Below are positions 18,301-27,300 of a DNA stretch of 64,000 bases, piece by piece (position 1 is the stretch's first letter; each line of letters starts with the position of its first letter). The notes under the pieces are model-generated. The model searched no databases, had not been told where the DNA came from, and saw only the letters and a list, made by a program, of their open reading frames with translations. The position numbers were made by a program, and so were the translations under genes. Source of the DNA: CALGYY01 sp963678485 (lineage in GTDB: Bacteria > Bacteroidota > Bacteroidia > Bacteroidales > CAIWKO01); contig OY782882.1 of assembly GCA_963678485.1 (NCBI GenBank), positions 1,116,001 through 1,180,000 on the forward strand, written 5' to 3'.

Positions 18301-21300
18301 TACAAGTGTGACATTTACGGCAACACCTACCAATCCCGGCACGACCCCTACCTATCAGTGGCGCGTAAATGGCGTTGCAGTTGGAACGAACAGTACTACC
18401 TATACAAGTACAACCCTGGCTCAAGGTAATGTGGTAACATGCCAATTAACCTCGAATGCTACTTGTGCCACAGGTAGTCCGGCAACATCGAATTCAATTA
18501 CAATGACTGTGAATGCTGTACCTACGGTTTCAGCGACTGCTACACCAACCACCATTTGTAATGGTTCATCATCTTCACTCGCAGGAACAGGAGCAACAAC
18601 CTATGCCTGGATGCCGGGAAGTTTAAGTGGAACTCCTGTTTCAGTTTCACCGACAACCACAACAACCTATACAGTTACCGGGACAACTTCCGGATGTACA
18701 GGAAGCAACACTGTGACTGTAACTGTAAATCTAACCGCTGCAGTAAGTGTTAGCATAGCCGCTGTACCTGTAGGAGCGATCTGTTCAGGAACAAGTGTAA
18801 CCTTTACTGCAACACCAACCAATGGTGGTGCAGCCCCAACCTATTCATGGCGTGTTAATGGAACGGCCGTAGGTACTGGTACAACCTATACAAGTACAAC
18901 GCTTGCAACAAGTGATATTGTTACTTGCGTTTTAACATCCAATGTAACTTGTCCTACTGGCAACCCGGCAACATCGAACGCAATCACAATGACGGTAAAT
19001 CCAAATTTACCAGCCAGTGTAAGTATTGCAGCTGTGCCATCTGGCGCAATTTGTTCAGGTACGAGTGTGACCTTCACAGCAACACCAACCAATGGTGGAA
19101 CCACACCAACCTATTCATGGAGAGTTAATGGTACCGCAGTTGGAACTGGAACTACTTATACCAGTACAACGCTATCAAGCAGTGACATCGTCACTTGTGT
19201 GATGACTTCAAATGCTACTTGTGCAACTGGAAGCCCTGCAACATCCAATGCCATCACCATGACGGTAAATCCAAATCTACCGGCCAGTGTTTCTATTGCA
19301 GCAGTTCCAGCAGGAGCTATCTGCACTGGAACAAGTGTTACCTTTGCTGCTTCACCAACCAATGGCGGAACAACACCGACCTACTCATGGAGAGTTAATG
19401 GAACCGCGGTTGGAACTGGAACAACCTATACCAGTACAACATTAGCAAATTCTGATATTGTCACTTGCGTGATGACTTCAAATGCTACTTGCGCAACTGG
19501 AAGCCCGGCAACATCCAATGCTATCACCATGACGGTAAATTCAACGTTACCTGCAAGCGTAAGTATTGCTGCTGTACCAGCCGGGGCAATTTGTTCAGGT
19601 ACCAGTGTAACCTTCACAGCAACTCCAACCAATGGTGGAACCACTCCAACCTATTCCTGGAGAGTTAATGGAACCGCAGTTGGAACTGGAGCTACTTATA
19701 CAAGTACGACCCTTGCAACAAGCGATGTTGTTACTTGTGTGATGACCTCTAACGCAGGTTGTGCAACAGGAAGTCCTGCAACATCGAATGCAATTACGAT
19801 GACGGTGAATCCAAATTTACCGGCAAGCGTTACCATTGCTGCAGTTCCCACAGGTGCAATATGCTCAGGAACCAGTGTAACCTTTACGGCAACACCAACC
19901 AATGGCGGAACAACACCAACATACTCATGGAGAGTGAATGGTACCGCAGTTGGAACTGGAAACACATATACAAGTACAACTCTGGCAAATACAAATGTTG
20001 TCACTTGCGTGATGACTTCAAATGCTACTTGTGCAACTGGAAGTCCAGCAACATCCAATGCCATCACTATGACGGTAAATCCAAATTTACCTGCAAGCGT
20101 TAGTATTGCTGCTGTACCTGCCGGCGCAATTTGTTCCGGTACCAGTGTGACCTTCACAGCAACACCAACCAATGGCGGAACCACACCAACATACTCCTGG
20201 AGAGTTAATGGTACCGCAGTTGGAACTGGATCGACCTATACCAGCACAACCCTTGCAAGCAGTGACATCGTCACATGTGTTATGACTTCAAATGCTACGT
20301 GTGCAACTGGAAGCCCTGCAACATCCAATGCCATCACCATGACGGTAAATCCAAATCTACCGGCCAGTGTTTCTATTGCAGCAGTTCCAGCAGGAGCTAT
20401 CTGCACAGGAACAAGTGTTACCTTTACTGCTTCACCAACCAATGGCGGAACAACACCGACCTACTCATGGAGAGTTAATGGAACCGCGGTTGGAACTGGA
20501 ACAACCTATACCAGCACAACCTTAGCAAATTCTGATATTGTCACTTGCGTGATGACATCAAATGCTACTTGTGCAACTGGAAGTCCGGCAACATCGAATG
20601 CTATCACCATGACGGTAAATTCAACGTTACCTGCAAGCGTAAGTATTGCTGCTGTACCAGCCGGGGCAATTTGTTCCGGTACCAGTGTAACCTTCACAGC
20701 AACCCCAACCAATGGTGGAACCACTCCAACCTATTCCTGGAGAGTTAATGGAACCGCAGTTGGAACTGGAGCTACTTATACAAGTACGACCCTTGCAACA
20801 AGCGATGTTGTTACTTGTGTGATGACCTCTAACGCAGGTTGTGCAACAGGAAGTCCTGCAACATCGAATGCAATTACGATGACGGTGAATCCAAATTTAC
20901 CGGCAAGCGTTACCATTGCTGCAGTTCCCGCAGGTGCAATATGCTCAGGAACCAGTGTAACCTTTACGGCAACACCAACCAATGGCGGAACAACACCAAC
21001 ATACTCATGGAGAGTTAATGGTACCGCTGTTGGAACTGGAACAACCTATACCAGCACAACATTGGCAAACTCTGATATTGTCACATGTATAATGACATCG
21101 AATGCTACATGTGCAACTGGAAGTCCTGCAACATCGAACGCAATCACCATGACGGTGAATCCGAATTTGCCGGCAAGCGTTACCATTGCTGCAGTTCCAG
21201 CCGGTGCAATTTGTTCCGGTACCAGTGTTACCTTTACCGCGACACCAACCAATGGAGGAACCACACCAACTTACTCTTGGAGAGTTAATGGAACCGCGGT

Positions 21301-24300
21301 TGGAACTGGAACTACTTATACAAGTACAACCCTTGCAAGCAGTGACATCGTCACATGCGTGATGACTTCGAATGCTTCCTGCGCAACAGGCAGTCCAGCA
21401 ACATCCAATGCCATCACCATGACGGTGAATCCAAATTTACCTGCAAGTGTGACTATTGCTGGAGTACCAGCCGGCGCAATTTGTTCCGGAACGAGTGTTA
21501 CCTTTACCGCGACACCAACCAATGGAGGAACCACACCAACCTACTCCTGGAGAGTTAATGGAACTGCCGTTGGAACTGGAAGCACCTATACAAGTACAAC
21601 TTTAGCCAATACAAATGTTGTCACTTGCGTGATGACGTCAAACGCTACTTGTGCGACAGGCAGTCCGGCAACTTCGAATGCAATCACCATGACGGTAAAT
21701 TCAAATTTACCTGCAAGTGTAAGTATTGCAGCTGTGCCATCCGGAGCAATTTGTTCTGGTACGAGTGTGACCTTCACAGCAACTCCAACAAATGGCGGAA
21801 CAACACCAACCTACTCCTGGAGAGTGAATGGTACCGCAGTTGGAACTGGAAGCACATATACAAGCACAACTTTAGCTAATACAGATGTTGTCACTTGCGT
21901 GATGACATCGAATGCTACTTGTGCAACTGGAAGTCCGGCAACATCCAATGCAATCACCATGACGGTAAATCCAAATTTACCCGCCAGTGTGTCTATTGCT
22001 GCGGTACCTGCTGGGGCAATTTGTCCAGGAACCAGTGTAACCTTTACTGCAACACCAACCAATGGCGGAACGACGCCAACATACTCATGGCGAGTTAATG
22101 GAACCGCGGTTGGAACTGGAACGACCTACGCCAGCACAACATTGGTAAATTCTGATATTATCACTTGCGTGATGACATCGAATGCTACTTGTGCAACTGG
22201 AAGTCCGGCAACATCGAATGCAGTGACTATGATCGTTAATCAAGCACCATCTATTACAAGCGATCCTGGCAATTCCACCATCGGATCAGGTGGTAATACC
22301 AGTTTCAGTGTAACTGCAACAGGTGCTGGTCTTACTTATCAGTGGCAGCTTTCAACTGATGGAGGAGGCTCGTATAATAATATAACCGCTGCTGGAACCA
22401 ACCCTGTTTATTCAAATTGGACAACAGCAACACTTGGTGTCTCCGGTGTAATTGCCGGTAACAATGGATACAGATACCGTTGTATTGTTTCTGGAACTTG
22501 TGCTCCATCGGCAACCTCATTGGGAGCAATATTAACAGTGAACAATGCACCCGCTATTACAAGTCATCCATCAAGCGTTGCTGTATGCGCAGGATTAAAC
22601 ACAAGCTTCTCAGTTGTTGCAAGCGGAACGATTACAGGATATCAGTGGCAGTTATCCACAGATGGTGGATCATCATTTAATAATATTTCTGCTGCTGGTA
22701 CTAACCCTGTTTACTCTAACTGGACAACAGCAACCTTGAACCTCACAGGTGTTGTTGTTGGCAACAATGCATATCAGTATCGTTGTGTTGTTACAGGACC
22801 TATTCCTCCTGATGCAACATCAAATGCAGCAACCCTTACAGTAAATACACCACCAAGTATTGGCACTCAACCTTCTCCTGCTACTTTATGCGAAGGCACA
22901 AATACTAGCTTCACAGTAGCTGCAACAGGCACTATTTCGGGCTATCAGTGGCAACTCTCTACTGATGGCGGTGGAACATACAATAATATTACTGCTGCAG
23001 GAACCAGTCCTACTTATTCCGGCTGGACAACCGCAACACTGGGTGTTACTGGTGTAGCAGCTTCAAATAATGGCTACAGATACCGTTGTGTTGTTAGCGG
23101 ACCTTGCACACCAGCAGCAACATCAACCGGCGTTATCATGACTGTAAACCCCAATGTCCCGGCAAGTGTGAGCATCGCGGCTGTTCCAGCAGGTGCAATT
23201 TGCGCTGGAACAAGTGTGACCTTTACTGCGACTCCAACGAACGGCGGAACAACACCGACCTATTCATGGCGTGTTAACGGAACCGCTGTTGGAACAGGGG
23301 TTTCATATACCACTACTACTTTAGCAAATACAGATATTGTTACATGCGTAATGACATCTAACGCAAGTTGTGTTACGGGTAGCCCTGCAACGTCCAATGC
23401 CATCACAATGACGGTTAATCCTAACCTGCCAGCAAGTGTGAGTATTGCAGCAGTACCAGCAGGTGCAATATGTGCAGGTACAAGTGTAACCTTCACTGCA
23501 AGTCCTACCAACGGCGGCACAACGCCTACTTATTCATGGCGTGTTAACGGAACTGCTGTTGGAACTGGTACGACCCTCACAAGCACAACGCTCGCTAATA
23601 CAGATGTTGTCACTTGTGTAATGACTTCGAATGCAACTTGTGCAACCGGAAGCCCGGCAACTTCCAATGCAATTACAATGGTAGTAAACCCAAGTTTAGC
23701 TGCCAGCGTAAGTATTGCAGCGGTTCCAGCTGGTTCAATTTGTACAGGCACAAGTGTTACTTTTACTGCAACTCCAACAAATGGCGGCACCACTCCTACA
23801 TATTCATGGAGAGTTAATGGAACTGCCGTTGGAACGGGATCAACTTATACAAGCAGTACTTTGTCTAATCTCGACGCTGTTACTTGTGTAATGACTTCCA
23901 ATGCAACTTGTGCAACAGGAAGCCCTGCTACTTCTAATGTAATCAATATGTCAGTCAGTAGCAGCCTTGTTGCTTCAGTTAGTATTTCCGCTGCACCAGC
24001 AGGTGCAATCTGTACTGGCACCAGCGTAACATTTACAGCAGTGCCAACCAACGGAGGAACAACCCCAACCTACTCATGGAAGATCAATGGTACCGCTGTC
24101 GGTACAGGAAGCACATATACCAGCACCACGCTTTCTAATAGTGATGTAGTGACTTGTGTTATGACTTCCAACGCAGGCTGCGTAACCGGTAGTCCCGCAA
24201 CCTCCAATGCTATTACAATGGTGGTAAATACAAGTCTTCCTGCAAGTGTCAGCATTGCTGCTTCTCCAGCAACAACAGTTTGTGCAGGAACCAATGTGAC

Positions 24301-27300
24301 CTTTACTGCAACTCCGGTCAATGGAGGCGTAACTCCATCTTACCAATGGTACATCAATGGAAGTCCAGTTGGAACAAATAGTGCTACCTATTCCAGCACT
24401 TCATTATCATCTGGAAATATTGTTAGTTGTGTGATGACATCCAGTACTGCTTGTGCATCTGGTAGTCCCGCTACATCCAATAATATCATCATGACTATCA
24501 ATCCGAATGTCCCTGCAATGGTAAGCATTGCTGGATCTCCATCAGGAACAATTTGTGCCGGAACCAGTGTGACCTTTACAGCAACACCTATTAATGGTGG
24601 CACCACACCAACCTATCAGTGGTACGTCAATGGTGTGAGTGTTGGCACAGGAAGCACTTACTCAAGTTCTGCACTTTCGAATGCAGATGCTGTTACATCC
24701 GTAATGACTTCAAATGCTAGTTGCGTTACTGGAAACCCTGCTACCTCGAATGTGATTAATATGTCAGTCAATCCAAGCATGCCCGTTAGTGTGAGCATTG
24801 CAGCATTGCCAAGCACCACCATTTGTAGTGGAACGAATGTTACATTCAACGCAACACCGGTGAATGGCGGATCTTCGCCAATCTATCAGTGGTATGTAAA
24901 CGGTAGTGCTGTTGGTACCAATAGTGCCAGTTTCTCGACCACTACTTTGACAAGTGGAAGTAATGTAAGTTGTATACTGACTTCCAGCGAAGGATGCGCA
25001 ACGGCCAGTCCTGCTACATCCAACGTAATCACAATGGTGGTTAATCCAAATCTGCCGGCAAGCGTAAGTATCGCAGCATCTCCATCAGGCGCAATCTGTG
25101 CTGGTACCAGTGTTACTTTCACAGCTAGCCCGACAAATGGTGGTTCATCACCGTCATACAACTGGCAGGTCAATGGAAGTAGTGTAGGCACAGGAACAAC
25201 ATATACAAGCTCGACATTAGCCACAAGCGACGTGATTAACTGCGTGATGACCTCCAATGCTACGTGTGCTACAGGTAGTCCTGCCACATCTAACATTATT
25301 GCAATGATTGTGAACCCGAATGTGCCAGCTTCCATAAGCATCGCAGCTTCTCCAGCAGGTGCAATCTGCACAGGTACAAGCGTGACGTTTACAGCTAGTC
25401 CGGTCAACGGAGGCAGCTCTCCAACCTACCAGTGGAGAGTTAATGGAACAGGTGTGGGAACAGGTGCAAGCTATACATCAACAACCCTTACAAATGGTGA
25501 TGTTGTGAGCTGTGTTATGACTTCAAATGCAAGTTGTGCAACGGGAAGTCCGGCAACATCAAACTCTGTCACCATGTCAGTGAACCCAAGCTTACCAGTA
25601 GGCGTATCTATTGCAGCTGTTCCGTCAGGCAGCATTTGCTCCGGAACGAATGTAACCTTTACTGCTACTGGTACTAATGCAGGTTCAAGTCCAACATATG
25701 CATGGGCAGTTAATGGAATATCTGCCGGCTCTAATATGGCAACATTTAGTTCCAACACTCTTGCTAATGGTGATGTTGTCACATGTACTCTTACATCTAA
25801 CTTAAGCTGTACTTCTGGAAATCCGGCAACTTCAAATGCAATAAGCATGACCGTTACTCCAAGTATGCCAGCAAGTGTCAGTATTTCAGCTTCACCTACC
25901 GGAGCAATTTGCGAAGGAACGCCAGTAAATTTTACAGCTAGTCCTGTAAACGGCGGTACTACACCAAGCTACCAGTGGATGATCAACAGCGTTGTTGTAA
26001 GCGCTGGTAATACTTATACTTCATCGGGTATCATCAATGGTGATGTTATCAGTTGCTCCATGACCTCGAACCTTGGCTGTGTAACTGGATCTCCGGCAAC
26101 TTCAAATAGCCTGACCATGAGTGTAAATTCAACAGCTCCGGTGAGTGCTTCAATTATTGCAAGTCCTTCAGGTGCGGTTTGTCCGGGTACCAATGTAACT
26201 TTTGTTGCTGTGGCGACCAATGGTGGAAGTTCCCCAAGCTATCAGTGGCTTGTAAATGGTACTCCAAATGGAACAACATCTATGACCTTTAGCAGCAGTT
26301 CTTTGAATGATGCTGATCAGGTAAGCTGTATTGTAACTTCTAATGCAAGCTGTGCTGGTGGTAGTCCGGCAACTTCTAACATCATTACCATGTCAGTAAC
26401 GCCGGTAGTTGCAGCTGCAGTAAATATTTCAGCAACACCTGCAGGTTCTATTTGTCAGGGCACACCAGTAACAATTACTGCAACCCCAAGTGGTGGCGGA
26501 ACATCTCCAGCTTATCAGTGGGTGATGAACGGTGTGGTTGTAGGAAATGGAACTTCATATTCAAGCAGCACCTTCGCTGATAATGATCAGGTGATTTGTG
26601 TGATGGCATCCAATGCTTCCTGTGCAACAGGTAGTCCGGCCATTTCAAATCCGCTCATCATGGATGTTAATCCAATTCTCGCAGTGGGTGTTTCAATTTC
26701 TGCAAATCCTGCTGGGACTGTCTGTTCCGGCACAACTGTCACCTTTACTGCTAATGCTATTGATGCAGGTGCAAACCCCACCTATCAGTGGAAAATCAAT
26801 GGCATCAATGTAGGTGGCAATAGCCCGACATATACTAACGGCGCGTTGTCAACTGGTGATATTGTATCGTGTACTCTTACAGCCACGGCACCTTGCGCAA
26901 CAGGTTCTCCGGCATCTTCGAATGTAATTTCTATGAATATCGTCCCGAGTGTTGCTGTGAGCGTAAGTATTGCTGCTAGTCCATCGGAAACAATATGCTC
27001 AGGAACCAGCGTAACCTTTACTGCTTCGCCATCAAACGAAGGAACAACACCAACGTATCAATGGCTTATCAATGGAGTGTATGCTGGTAGTGGTCTTACA
27101 CTGACAACATCAGCACTTGCTAATGGGGATAATGTAAAATGTATTCTTACTTCATCCGAGATATGCCCATCTGGTTCTCCAGCAACATCAAACATTATAA
27201 ACATGGTGGTGAACCCAAGTGTTGTTGCAGGCGTTTCTATTGTATCTGATGCGTCAGCAACAGTTTGTCAAGGTACATTAGTAACATTTACTGCAACACC

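Noticed and set aside
18746..22247. CRISPR-like regular repetition
   Set aside because: The period is 270 bp, entirely within one open frame, with near-identical units and no short spacer structure.
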